The position numbers were made by a program, and so were the translations under genes. A DNA stretch of 64,000 nucleotides, from assembly GCA_015179125.1 (NCBI GenBank), contig WHVA01000232.1:62001-126000 (forward strand). Direction: 5' to 3'. This document shows, in pieces, positions 11,356 through 21,755 of this stretch (position 1 is its first letter; each line of letters starts with the position of its first letter). Under the pieces are notes generated by a model. The model did not search any database. It was not told the origin of the DNA and saw nothing but the letters and a program-made list of their open reading frames with translations. The DNA is from Gautieria morchelliformis. Lineage: Eukaryota > Basidiomycota > Agaricomycetes > Gomphales > Gomphaceae.

Positions 11356-12175
11356 GTGCCCTACGCTGCTCTACCCTGTACAGCCGTTTCGGCCCTGTTG
11401 ATCGGCTGTGGTGTAGGGGTGTTGATGGAGGCGTTGGCGGTGGGAACGAGAGAGAAGATCATGAAAGCGCAGTGCTCGGAGGGTAGACCCACGAAGAAAC
11501 AAGTTATGTAGTCTATCTAAACGTATCGATGCGTCGCTATACTCTCCTCTGGGATCAACTCCCGAGTCTCTGTCGCACGCTGTGAGCCAAATCCAGCGCC
11601 CATCACTGATACTCGATCCAGAGCCAAACGTCGCTGCGCCGCCAGATTTGGGAGACCTAAAGGAGCAGTATATCATGCACCACCATTCAATCTTCGAAGC
11701 GTGCCTTCATGTGAGCCGAAGGACATCCTATTGTGAACCACACGCCCCGCCACGCAACTTACGCGGCACCTACAGCTCTATCACGCCCTAAAGCAGATTA
11801 GGTATGAGTGAGTGCTGCTGGCGCGGAAAGTCGTTGGGAAGAGGGTGAAGCGTGGGTGCGTAGGACATGGTGTGTCGTGTGTGTCCTGTTGGTGGGATGG
11901 TGTGTCGCGCTCCTGGTTGCGTGTCGTGGCTGCGTATCTTAAGTAGATCTTAGAGTGCGGCGTCTGTCCACACGTGCGTGGATCGATAGTCACGCCTACA
12001 CAGCCACAAGACCTAATCACGTGCACGCTCCTTCCTTTGTCACGCTTGACTCCAGCTCCACAACCCCGCTCTCCTTTGTGAGTGCCCTGGCGTATCCAAC
12101 TCTCCCACACAGGTAGCCCATGGTATAAAACACCGCCCAAGCGCACCCTGTCAGCCCGTTTCCTCCCTCTACGAC
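11356..12175. other. Stretch without a recognised gene
   Basis: I see no convincing coding sequence. Short open frames on both strands lack domain signatures, and no splice pairs join them. The stretch lies between the Harbinger element and the MITE. Confidence 0.5.
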
Positions 12176-12177
12176 TA

Positions 12178-12462
12178 CTGTACCATTACGACCATAGGTT
12201 CAGTCACGCGTCACAAGACCCCTTGAACCTGAACTCCCAGACCCCTAGTCACCCGTCACACATAGGTCTGAACTACAGGTTGAGTAAGTCCGAAATAGCA
12301 AATTTTTTTCGCACTTTGAGTCCATCCAAGGATGGACTGCATATGGTGTTCATTGAACTAATTTAAGTTCAGTCACGTGTCACGGTTACCTCTGAACCAG
12401 TGAACTAGGTAAATTTTCATGTCACACCGCCGAGATCTGAACCTATGGTCGTAATGGTACAG
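12178..12462. mobile_element. MITE with 26-base terminal inverted repeats and TA target duplication
   Basis: The 285-base element starts CTGTACCATTACGACCATAG and ends with the exact complement, the inverted repeat covering about 26 bases at each end. Both ends abut TA (12176-12177 and 12463-12464), the target duplication of Tc1/mariner-type elements. It has no coding capacity. Internal words such as CAGTCACG.GTCAC occur near both sides, so it can fold back further. Confidence 0.85.
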
Positions 12463-12464
12463 TA

Positions 12465-14875
12465 TCCCGCACTCCACTCCTTGTAAGAGGACGCTCAATA
12501 TTTCCCTCGTGCAACCCCCCGCCCTCCCGCTGTCCCTAGCGGGCGCGGGGTCTATGTGGAACGCGAATGCAATGTGACATACCTGAACCTCGGCATCTCA
12601 AACGAGTATAGCGACCGGTCTATCGTAGGGTCGCCTGGCTATTGGCCTGGTGGCCCGAAGCCGTACGCTACTATATCTTCTTCAAACGCGGGGCAGGTTG
12701 CGTGCGCGGTTGTGCGCTGCTGTGTGTCGTTCTCCGCTATCCCATGCCTCTAAGCTACCGTGCCATGTGCCGTGCTCCTTCCCATACACCACCTGTCCTT
12801 CTGTACACCTTTATCATGACGGTGGAACGGATGTGTTTGTATTACGCGCGACTGTCTGCCGCTGTTGGTCGTTCTCTGCTGTGCCCTGCCTCAGACTCTG
12901 CTGTTCCATACGACTGGACAGCCACACCCACGACCACCATTGTCCTTCCATTTCTGCCTCGACCACCAGTCGTGCAGCTGGGGGACAGGTCATGTAGCAT
13001 CTAGTACGCGGATCTCTGTGTCTGTGTTGTTCTCCGCTCTCCTTCTGACTCTGCGATGCCATGTGCCGTGCTACCTCCCATGACACAACTCTCTTGCCTT
13101 CGCACCTTCATCATGGTGGTGGGATGGAGGTTTTGTATGCTTAGGCTGTCTGCGGCTGTTGTATCCGCTCCCCCTGACCCTGCAGTTCGGTGGCTTGTCC
13201 GTAAGGTTGGTCTGGATTCCCGTCTGTCGTGGTGGTGAGTGTCCCTGCTACCTGCGATGGAAGCGAGACCGATGCAATGCCTATCGCCATCCACCCACAA
13301 CCTCTCATCCCCGCGCTCAGCATGCATGCTCCAACCCGCGTCTTTCCTTTGTCGTCTTGCGTGCCCTATGTCGCCTCTCCTGGAGTCTCAGTCCGATACA
13401 ATCCACCGCACACTCGCTGCAAGTCCGGAACACAAACGGGCCTCGCGAGCCGTGGATCCTGGGCCGCCGGCATCATTGCGACCGCTCACACTCGATGTTC
13501 CGCGGAAGCTCCTCGTCCAGCCCCGTCACGAGAATATTCCGCCGTACCGTGTGGAGCGCCTGCATCAACGCGGGCTCCAGGAGGTACGCGTGCCGCTGCA
13601 CCGGTGCAGTTGTCGTCCGTGGCGCCGCGTGAGGGTGTGTGTGTGGGTGAGCGGTGTCTAGGGTGCGTGCACGCGATGTGACGTCGCCTCCTCCCTTGAA
13701 ACTCCCAGCCCTTGCATCTCTTCTTTCATGATGGTGGAAGGCAGGTGGTGGCATGACTGTCTGCGGCTGTGGCGTGGCGTTCTCCGCTATCCCCTGCGCT
13801 CCGCCGCCCCCACCCCACCCCCACACGGCCAGATGCCATGTCGTCACTGTATGATGCATATCTCTTGAATGACGTACAACTCCGATATTACCTGGCATCA
13901 AGAGCAGGGAATCCGTGAGTGCTCGTTAATAGGGGAGATAGCGTGGAGCCCCACTATGAGACAGCACTGGCGGATTCCTCGATGTCGTCGGGTGTCGAGT
14001 CCGCAGTTCAGTGCTGGGGTAGCCTTCCATGTGCTCACCTCTTGCTCTGTGCGTGTGCACTCGTCCCTCGCCTCGCATACATACACTGCCCTTCATCTCT
14101 CCATCCATCACACCCACACTCACACCCACGCTGGCACTCCCTCGTGCTTAGCACTTGACCCTTATGCTGATGTCGGATGCCCGCTTGGCGCCTGGTCAAC
14201 GTCGGTCGAGGTGAGTAGCTGTGGGCTCGCTGGGAGTGAGGAACCGGCAGCACTCGGGGCACGCCCGGCCACACCGTGCACTGTCACGGCCCTCTACTGC
14301 TCTGGCTGTGGCCGCAGACATCATCACCTCACGATGCGACGGATGCTGAGACGCTGCTGGGCGATGTGGGCTCATCCAAGCTGCTTTCATGTGGCGCCTG
14401 TGATATCCCGCCTTCCCTTGTCGCATCCCTGCCTCCATCCCCTGCTTCTGACCCTCTCACCACAGCCGACTAGGTGCCCGTCGGAGCAGAACCTGTTCCC
14501 TAAGGCACATGGGACGACGTCACTCCTCTCTGTCTGTGATGGGACGGGTGGGAGCTTTATGTGAGCGCGAGGGTGCGAGTCCCATGCCGCCTCCGCCCAT
14601 GACGTCCGTTAGGGCCTGCGATGGGTCAGATGCGATCCTTCGAGCGGCCCGAATGTGCGAGGCTCACTCCGCCCGCCTCCCTCATACCATTTTCTCCCAT
14701 CCAAGCTATCCACTCACGCCTGCGATAAGGGCGGGATGTGAGCCTTCGAGGCGTGCCAGTGTGCAAGTCCCATCTCAAGGCAGGTGGGCCGGCAGGGTGG
14801 ACCTGTCGCCGGTGCAGTTGCCAATTCAAGGACACAGGAAGCCGAGAGTCCCAGGGAGTGAGGTTGAATAAATTG
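12465..14875. other. GC-rich decayed sequence with degenerate internal repeats
   Basis: No gene can be assembled. A degenerate block recurs near 12720-12900, 13020-13170 and 13720-13800, with words such as CGTTCTCCGCT, CATGGTGGTGG and CTGTCTGCGGCTGT. Short protein-like pieces occur, for example AWWPEAVRYYIFFKRGAG near 12640-12695 and VERLHQRGLQEVRVPL near 13550-13600, but frames break between them. It may be an old gene cluster or expanded intergenic DNA. Confidence 0.4.
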
Positions 14876-15096
14876 ATGAGAATTTTATTTTATTTTACGG
14901 TCGTGGACACGCAACTAGCTGAGACAAAATTTTGGTAAGGCCTGACCTGTGAATCAGACTCGCAGCCCTCGAAAGACATGTATCAATTGCTCTAGTACGA
15001 CATCAAGGAAAGTGTATACGCAAACAAGACGGCTCTGACTCTCAAACACGCACGCCAAATGTTATTTGCGTCAATGCCAAGACCAATGATCTCGGA

Positions 15097-15268
15097 TCAG
15101 TCCTCAGGCTTGACGATTCTCCCAATTTCCACTTCAGATAGTCCGTGTGGTCCGTCGCGAAACAGGCGGGCGAGCCTGCCTTGCCAGTCACACACCTGTC
15201 CTTCCGTCTTCTGCCTCTGCAACACCGCACGGATCGACCTCGGTGAGCGGAGTTCCAGCTCACAGTGA
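15097..15268 (-). pseudogene. Possible C-terminal exon of an unknown gene
   Basis: One minus-strand frame reads about 57 codons of protein-like sequence, with RSIRAVLQRQKTEGQVCDWQ and LSEVEIGRIVKPED, ending at TGA (15097-15099). Its upstream end meets the repetitive sequence at about 15270, so it could be a gene end cut off by an insertion. The family is not recognised. A longer overlapping open frame in another phase looks less protein-like. Confidence 0.3.
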
Positions 15269-15269
15269 C

Positions 15270-15410
15270 AATTAGTGTTGCCGCGGCGCGGCTTTGGCTT
15301 AGCGCCGAGCCACGCTTACCAAAGCCGGCTATTATCATTATAGCTCTAAGCCAAGCCGAGGAACCGCAGCTTGGCTTGGTTAAAAGCCGGCTTTTAGCCG
15401 GAAGCCGAAT
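15270..15410. repeat. Possible fold-back element rich in AAGCC words
   Basis: The left part (GGCTTTGGCTTAGCGCCGAG, then ACCAAAGCCGGCT) is matched in inverted form by the right part (CAGCTTGGCTTGGTTAAAAG, then CCGGCTTTTAGCCGG). No target duplication was identified. It resembles the word pattern at 108-235. Between 15410 and 16130 no gene can be assigned. Confidence 0.4.
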
Positions 15411-16136
15411 ATAGCTAATGGGAGATACCGGATTATTAATACATTATTTATCGATGTTCTAAACCTTCGGTCATGATAATCTCTCAGTATGGTGGTTTGG
15501 CTAGAGCACCGTATCTGTACCAATTATTGAACTAATGTTAGTAATATAACCTTCCGTTCATTAGTGATTCATTTCGCGAGGACAACGCTGCCCGTGAAAA
15601 GGAAGGTCGCTGTCATCGTCGCTGTTACCGTACCGTATTTCACAGCTGTATATGTCGAGCTCATTGCTGTATACATTTGGAGTTACATTCTTCTTAAGGA
15701 GGTCATCTGCGACAGTTAAAATATTGCCCGGGCCTCCAATTTAGTATATCCTCAAGGTGAAAGCCATCACTTACCGGTAGCGAGATTGCTTCCAAATGGC
15801 TGCGAGGGAGAACGACGATAGGAAGAACGAGAGCGGGATGGGGTGGGTGATGCATGCAATAGTTGCATGCGAACCCTGTATATTGCAATAAGTATCTCGA
15901 TCCCTGGCACAGTTTCACGAACGTACATGATATGCATAGGAGTCGGGACAGCCATTTTGATAGATGGATTCTGGCGATACCCGCCGAAGTTTGGAGAGCC
16001 CGCAGAATTTTCTTCCCTCCTGCAAGCGATGTCAAGTATTCGATTCTTGAGAACTGGAACATACAACGTACCAAGCGCCGTGAATTGTCTTCATGTACAT
16101 CCTAGCTCCCTCCGCGGGCACATCATTCAAGGATGT

Positions 16137-16605
16137 GACTTCGATGAGAAGAACGAGAGCGGGATTGGGTGGGTTGTTTGAAGATGAGGGGCTGGGTATG
16201 AGTTCGATGGGACGAGAGCGGGTAGAGTGGGCTGTTCAATGATGAGGGGCTGGGTATGACTTCGATGGGAAGAACGAGAGCGGGATCGGGTGGGTTGTTT
16301 GAAGATGAGGGGCTGGGTATGACTTCGATGGGAAGAACGAGAGCGGGATTGGGTGGGTTGTTCGAAGATGAGGGGCTGGGTATGAGTTCGATGGGACGAG
16401 AGCGGGTCGAGTGGGCTGTTCAATGATGAGGGGCTGGGTATGACTTCGATGGGAAGAACGAGAGCGGGATCGGGCGGGTTGTTCGAAGATGAGGGGCTGG
16501 ATATGAGTTCAATGGGACGAGAGCGGGTCGAGTGGGCTGTTCAATGATGAGGGGCTGGGTATGACTTCGATGGGAAGAACGAGAGCAGGATCAAGCCGAT
16601 TGTTC
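16137..16605. repeat. Minisatellite with a two-part unit of about 120 bases
   Basis: The array alternates two related modules of about 60 bases. Both contain GATGAGGGGCTGGGTATGA and TTCGATGGGA, followed by either AGAACGAGAGCGGGATCGGG or a shorter CGAGAGCGGGTCGAGTGGG form. About eight modules are present. A single diverged module-like sequence near 15805-15850 (GGAAGAACGAGAGCGGGATG) may be the source. The antisense open frame through the array (HTQPLIFEQPT repeats) is a by-product. Confidence 0.8.
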
Positions 16606-16649
16606 TCTAGAATGAGTACGAGAGGGAATTTTACATCGAAATAGACAAG

Positions 16650-16862
16650 ACATACCGTCGATACTTTACCCTTTTCGCTCTTCTCCTGAATGTTTCTTCA
16701 CTAAGTTTCACTTCTCGTTGCCCACATAAAGAGCACGGACATCAACAAAAAGAGAAGGGATACCCTTAATGAGGCCATTCAGGCGGTATGGCCTGATGAG
16801 AGACTTGAACTCCTCGCCCAACGACCCTACCAGCATAGATGGAAATTGGACTACAGTGCATA
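16650..16862 (+). other. Short exon-like reading frame, unidentified
   Basis: A plus-strand frame from about 16690 to the TAA at 16860 reads DTLNEAIQAVWPDERLELL and ends QHRWKLDYSA. Its composition is protein-like, and a possible acceptor (CACTAAG near 16705) precedes it. No partner exon or family was recognised. The rest of 16620-17070 holds nothing I can name apart from a few repeats of the word GCAGGAGTGA near 16912-16950. Confidence 0.2.
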
Positions 16863-17073
16863 AAGATCAAGTGAGCGTGGTAACACAAGTGAAGAGAAGA
16901 GTGCAGGCGGTGGTGTGCAGGAGTGAGGTGTGCAGGAGTGAAGGGTGCAGGCGGTGGTGGTCAAGAGCCAACAGTGTTCGTTGTTCAGGCTCCGATAATC
17001 TCCCGCTGGTCAGTCTCTGGGAGATTTTTTGGAATAGAAAATATATGCAATGAGAAGCTGATTATTACAGAGC

Positions 17074-18351
17074 CTACTTAAGATTCCTCCCCCATTCGTC
17101 ACAGCCCTCGAAAACAAACTCTTCAAGCTCTAGATCTGTCAAGTCCTTCCCAGGCTCACCATCGGTTTCCTGCGCATTCCCATCCTTGTCCAATATATCC
17201 AGCTGTTGATCAAATGCACTGTGAGGCTTGTGTGCACATACTGAGTATCCCTGATCTTGCCACTCATTTTCCTGTTCTATGTCCTTCTCCTCCCATTTCC
17301 AGCTAGCCGTGAAATCTAGCCGGGCCTTCTTGATCATGAACTTCAGCATCTGCAGCTGTTCCATCAGATGCGGTGAGATGCGGTTTCTTCGACGTGTATC
17401 CGTCTCCACGCTAGAAGAGAAGATGTGCTGGGCAGGGACAGATGATGCTTGTGCTGGGAGATAGTCAAGTGCCCAACGAGATAGCCGTGGATAGTTTCCC
17501 TCGTTGTGCTACAGGGTGGTTATGGTTAGAAGTCAAATGTCAAACAGGAACCTAAGTTATTACGCACATCCCACCATTTGATTAGATCAACGCTGTATAT
17601 GTCTGGCCAGTTAGCAGTGTGACAATACAAATCCCATTCTTCTTCAACCGACGGTAAACACGAAGTGCACCCTGTTGGTGGCTCGTCGATTTCCTGGCCA
17701 AAAAGGAGTGTGTAAGCATTGCGCGACACGCATGGCTGGTGTATCGTCTCCCTGGTAGATTGAGCGGCTGGTTGACTCTCGTCATATTTTGCAAGCTAAA
17801 CAATGGTCAGGTTTCGCTGGAGGGAAGATAGCATAAAACTCACCTCTAATAGAATAGTTCGTTTAGCATACGAAACCTGATTGGCTGGCCAGTTTCTTTC
17901 GATCCATCGAAACCTGAGCGATGGATGAAGGACTAGCAAAGGCTTGGTTAGCGATTGATTTAGTAACAGCTTGCCACATACCAATAGAGATAATATGCGG
18001 CTTTGAAAAGCGACGCTCGTTATACTGCGAGGTCATCTTTTCAACTGCCGCATCAATCATCCTTCGTAGGTGCGCATTCGAAGGCTCCTTGCACATGCGG
18101 GTCCAAGTAGATAGTAGTGAGTCGAATGCAGGGAGTACGCAGGCAAGAATAGGTGTGTGCTCGGTACACATGACGGCTTGTAAAGCATGAGCCGGCTGCG
18201 GGTATAATAAGCATGGCCCCTAGGTTAAACAGAGAACAGGACCTACCTCTAATATATTCTTTATGTCCTTCAGTACGGCCCAATCATTGTTGGTGAGTCA
18301 TTGCTTGAAGATGGTACTCATGACCGGTGGCGAAATATAAACTTCAATTGC
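17074..18351 (-). pseudogene. hAT-family transposase remnant, C-terminal half
   Basis: Five minus-strand exons join in frame: 18351-18247, 18195-17982, 17932-17844, 17795-17568 and 17508-17074. They give hAT hallmarks in order: TNNDWAVLKDIKNILE, ACVLPAFDSLLSTW, IISIVLHP..RFRWIERNW, then the dimerisation block DLIKWWD..NYPRLSRWALDYLPAQ and RRRNRISPHLMEQLQMLK. A TGA at 18298-18300 sits where Arg is expected before LTNNDW, probably a CpG change. The N-terminal zinc finger and catalytic first half are missing. On the upstream side the sequence changes to a STAND gene remnant at about 18355-18420, so the hAT copy is truncated or inserted there. No terminal repeats were found. Confidence 0.8.
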
Positions 18352-18419
18352 CTAATACGAACTTTAGTGCTTTCATACTCATCAATAGCATAATGACTTA
18401 CCTGACGAAGCCGTAAAGC

Positions 18420-19312
18420 TCAACAGCTTTGATCTATTTACCACAGTACAGTCTTTCCGGCACCAGCTGTTCTCGTTTCTCAGAGGCAGGAACCAATCAG
18501 GCAGCATGGTGGAGCACGCACGTATACCATGAAGCCATAAAAAGGAGTTCCCCTATATTCCCATTCCTCGAAGGGCCGTCCTTGCAAAAACCATGAGCCT
18601 GTCGTGACCGCGCCTTGCATGCACTGGCATGTTTCGATTGATGATCAGGAGCTGACCACCACTTGTCGATTTTCTTTTCTACAACGCGAGGCATGTGAGG
18701 GTGGAATCACATTTGTAGGCGACATCAACGTCGCACATACCCACGATACTGGTGTGTATCTCCATCGTCAAGTGTCTACATGACAATCAGCACTGGTGTG
18801 CATAAAAGGCATATGGAATAAGCAGATGGAACATACACCTGGTCTACGCTGAGGGTCGAACTTAACAACTGTTGGAACTGTGCTAGATTGTCCACAGTCT
18901 TTTTGACTTCGCCTTGCTTGAACGGCCAGATGAGCGCTTTCATGCGATCGGTGTGTTGACTTTTTGTTTCTAACGTCGCCTTGAGGGTATCAAGCTCAGC
19001 ACGGCAACGAAGAAGGCTATTTGAGTGATTGAACAGTTCGATCAACGCTGGCAATCTGGGGGAGGCCTTGGATTCCTCATCCTCTGCTAACGCACGAATG
19101 TCTTCAAGCACCTTCTGGAGCATCAATAACTGGTCGATAATCTGTTTCTTCTCTTTGGACACGTTTTTGATGCAACTTCCATAGCTGTAAAATGTGCTGA
19201 TAGTCGCTGTGGTAAGCTGAAGAACAGCAATTACACTCGCTGGTGGCTAGGTTAGCACGCAGATAGGTTGTGAGTACAGACACTTGCCTGCCAATCCTAG
19301 GGCTGCTGCCAT
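18420..19312 (-). pseudogene. Second STAND gene remnant: helical N-domain plus broken NACHT start
   Basis: Exon 1 (19312-19288) encodes MAAALGLAA and joins exon 2 (19239-18837) through a 48-base intron with a GC donor (GCAAGT) and CAG acceptor. A canonical intron (18836-18776, GTATGT...GTAG) leads to exon 3. The first 140 residues fit the fungal STAND N-terminal helical domain (Helo-like, Pfam PF17111 type): ASVIAVLQLTTATISTFYSY, then LLRCRAELDTLKATLE and LIWPFKQGEVKKTVDNLAQF. After EIHTSIVGM the frame breaks. KKIDKWWSAPDHQSKHASA, GSWFLQGRPFEEWEYRGTPF and AGAGKTVL follow in different frames, as in the usual linker and Walker A region. The rest of NACHT and any sensor repeats are missing where hAT sequence begins. 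This is a dead relative of non-self recognition genes, not a stand-alone short protein. Confidence 0.75.
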
Positions 19313-19680
19313 ACCATCAAGCTGTTGGGTGGAAGAACTGGAGAACCCATTCGTTGCTATCTCCTATATACACACCTTGGCTCTTGTCGTCGGTGTGCCA
19401 GACACAGGTTTGGCACGGCTTCTGACAAGGAAGGTGGTACAGCGTGAGTAGATATGCTGCTGTGCATCGATGCATGGTGGCATGACTTTGTCAGGCCTGG
19501 TACGTCTAGTCACGCAAGTCGGGTAGGAGGCACGTCGTGCCACGCTCGATTCGATCGGAAGATTCGGAACGCCGGATCTGATTGACTACCACACGCAGTG
19601 ATCTTCCTGGTTGCCTCCGTAATGTGTCGTTCAATGCCATCTAGCATTATATTACCAGGTGCATCTTAGCTAGGCATCGG

Positions 19681-19877
19681 CACCGTAACATTACTAACGT
19701 ACCGTAACCGTCACCCGTATCTTCACGGCCCGTCAGGATACGGGAGAGGATGCGCCAACGGCTTTGGCGTGGCTTGGCCCAGGCCATGCCCATCACTACT
19801 GATGGGTCACATACGGTGACGGACCGTCACCGTACCATCTGCGGGTACGGCCACGGTACGGCAGTATTACGGGGAGG
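19681..19877. repeat. Imperfect fold-back sequence
   Basis: The left arm (CCGTAACATTACTAACGTAC, then CGTAACCGTCACCCG) matches the right arm in reverse (GGGTACGGCCACGGTACGGC, then AGTATTACGGGG). Identity is roughly 70% by eye. The middle contains CCAACGGCTTTGGCGTGG. It could be an old MITE. No clear target duplication was seen. Flanking 19315-19680 and 19880-20265 contain no recognised gene. Confidence 0.45.
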
Positions 19878-20265
19878 CAACACCACAGTATCGTGTTCGA
19901 CCCACATGGTTCAACTTTGTTAGAATAAGTGAGACGCACAAGTAAGAACACGAGAGTGTGTGTATTTGAACATTTGTCCTGTGAGCTCATTGGGGCAAAT
20001 GGATGGATACATACATGAAATGTAAGGATATATATATGTTCTAGGAACAATAAGAAAGTGGAAACAAAGGGAAAAGGGAGAACAAAAGGGCTTGACAATG
20101 GTACATGCAAACCTTTGATTACATAAGCAGAATGAACGTGTAACCAGCTTATTAAAGAGTATATGTTGGTAAGAATTATTACAAATTATTAGCTTCGGCC
20201 GATTCCGGCGATGATGCAAATTATGAATTTATCGTGTGAATTTACTAAGTATAACGCGTCCACTT

Positions 20266-20385
20266 GTGCCCACCACACGCGCTCATTGCCACCACACGCG
20301 CTCATTGCCACCACACGCGCTCATTGCCACCACACGCGCTCATTGCCACTACACGCGCTCATTGCCACCACACGCGCTCATTGCA
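20266..20385 (+). repeat. 19-base tandem repeat, six copies, directly upstream of a start codon
   Basis: The unit CCACCACACGCGCTCATTG repeats with almost no change from about 20270 to 20385 and ends directly at the ATG of the Myb-like gene at 20386. The unit length is not a multiple of three, so the open frame through it is accidental. The position suggests a promoter or leader expansion. Confidence 0.85.
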
Positions 20386-21407
20386 ATGGACCCTATCCCT
20401 CCCTCGTCATTCTATGGTCTCCTTGCTGACGCTGTGATAGATCCCGTGCTTCTCAAGGATACCGCCAACCAATCGCGGCCATCTAGCACCCCCACCTCGG
20501 CTTACCCCTCCACCCCTCCCTCCAGCAATGAACTGCCCCTGGTGCCAAAAGCACGCAAGACGCGTGAAGAGTTCACCACACGTGATCTCGACCACCGCTT
20601 AGCTGCCGTGTTGGCTGTCAACCCGTACATGGCGTCGTGCATGAAGATTGGTGAGAAGTGGAGAGAAGTTGCCACACTGGTGCAAGAGAAGGGGTTCTGC
20701 CAGAACCGGGAGGCGGGCACCTTGAAGAACAAGGTGTCCTCTATGCTTACATGGGTAGAGGTACGTGTTTACCAAGTCTCACTGTCGATGCCGCTGAGCT
20801 GTATATGGGGGGAAAAAACATTCTGCGCGGTCACCACTGGGGAGAGTGCTGGAGCAAGACCCAGTCAGCTTTGCAGGACTGTGTGGCAAACTGGACGCTG
20901 TTCAGCACTTGAAGATCCAGGCCAAGTATACGCTCGAGGAACTGAAAGAGCACACTAAGGAGGTAACTTTTTTTTTTTTTTTTTCTGTTTCTATGTTACA
21001 TGCTAATTACACGCATCATGCAGGCACAGAACGCGTCACGTACAGCTGGGGAATCGATGCGCGTGAATATGATGAAGGGTCATGCGAAGGCGAAGCGCAC
21101 GCGATCATCCCGAGCTGATGATAGCGGCAAGGAAAATCAGGTGGATGAGGACAACGAGCCTGGTGTTTCCAGCACCGAGAGCAACAAGAGGACGTGACTC
21201 ACGAGCGTGAGTCGCGTCCATGGAGCGCGTGAAACGGCAAGGGTGGCCAGGATACTTGAGAAAAGTGAGGAGCGAGAGGAGCGGAGGGAGAAGGCGATGG
21301 AAACTTTCCATGCAAGCCTTCTGGAATGGCAGGACAGGGCTCTGGCCATCCAGGAAAGGACGGCCACTGCGCTCCTGGATATCCTCAGGGAGGGGTTACT
21401 TAAGTAA
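20386..21407 (+). pseudogene. Myb/SANT-like protein of a second Harbinger element, one nonsense codon
   Basis: Exon 1 (20386-20760) contains a trihelix/Myb-like segment (TTRDLDHRLAAVLAVNPYMA; KIGEKWREVATLVQEKG; NKVSSMLTWVE). Exon 2 lies near 20855-20961 (DPVSFAGLCGKLDAVQHL, then EELKEHTKE). Exon 3 starts at 21024 after a polypyrimidine tract and CATGCAG. It has a basic stretch and then a coiled-coil-like Arg/Glu-rich tail (EKSEEREERREKAMETFH) ending at 21407. The frame is cut by TGA at 21195-21197 between NKRT and LTSVSR, consistent with CGA to TGA. The role is presumably DNA binding for the neighbouring minus-strand nuclease at 21756-23017, with which it converges. Confidence 0.7.
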
Positions 21408-21414
21408 ACTCAGG

Positions 21415-21645
21415 GGTTTGTTTTTTGGGCACAGAATGAATTGCTTGTTTTTTTTGGCACAGAATAAATTCTTTTAATTGTTTTTTTTTGGCACAGAATA
21501 AATTCTTTTAATTGTTTTTTGGCACAGAATAAATTCTTTTTAATTGGTTTTTTGGCACAGAGTAAATTGTTTTAAAAAAAAAATTTTTTTTGGCACATAA
21601 TAAATTGTTTTTGGCACATAATAAATTGTTTTTAACTGTTTTTCA
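21415..21645 (+). repeat. Tandem repeat of about 38 bases between converging Harbinger genes
   Basis: Six to seven units of the type TTTTTTGGCACAGAATAAAT followed by TCTTTTAATTG occur, later ones shortened to GGCACATAATAAATTG. The array lies just after the stop of the Myb-like gene and probably forms its 3' untranslated end. AATAAA occurs in almost every unit, so several polyadenylation signals are lined up. Confidence 0.8.
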
Positions 21646-21755
21646 TCTTGTTCCACACAATTCAAGAACATCAAGCATTCTGACGTGTCAGAACACGCCT
21701 TCTCCACGCATCAGAACCCCCTTCTCTATGTGTCAGAACGCGCCTTGTCCATCCA

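Noticed and set aside
18725..19312. A complete 158-residue stand-alone N-domain protein ending at 18725
   Set aside because: Using the better donor (GTATGT at 18836) the frame continues into linker sequence typical of NACHT proteins, so the gene is a broken longer one.
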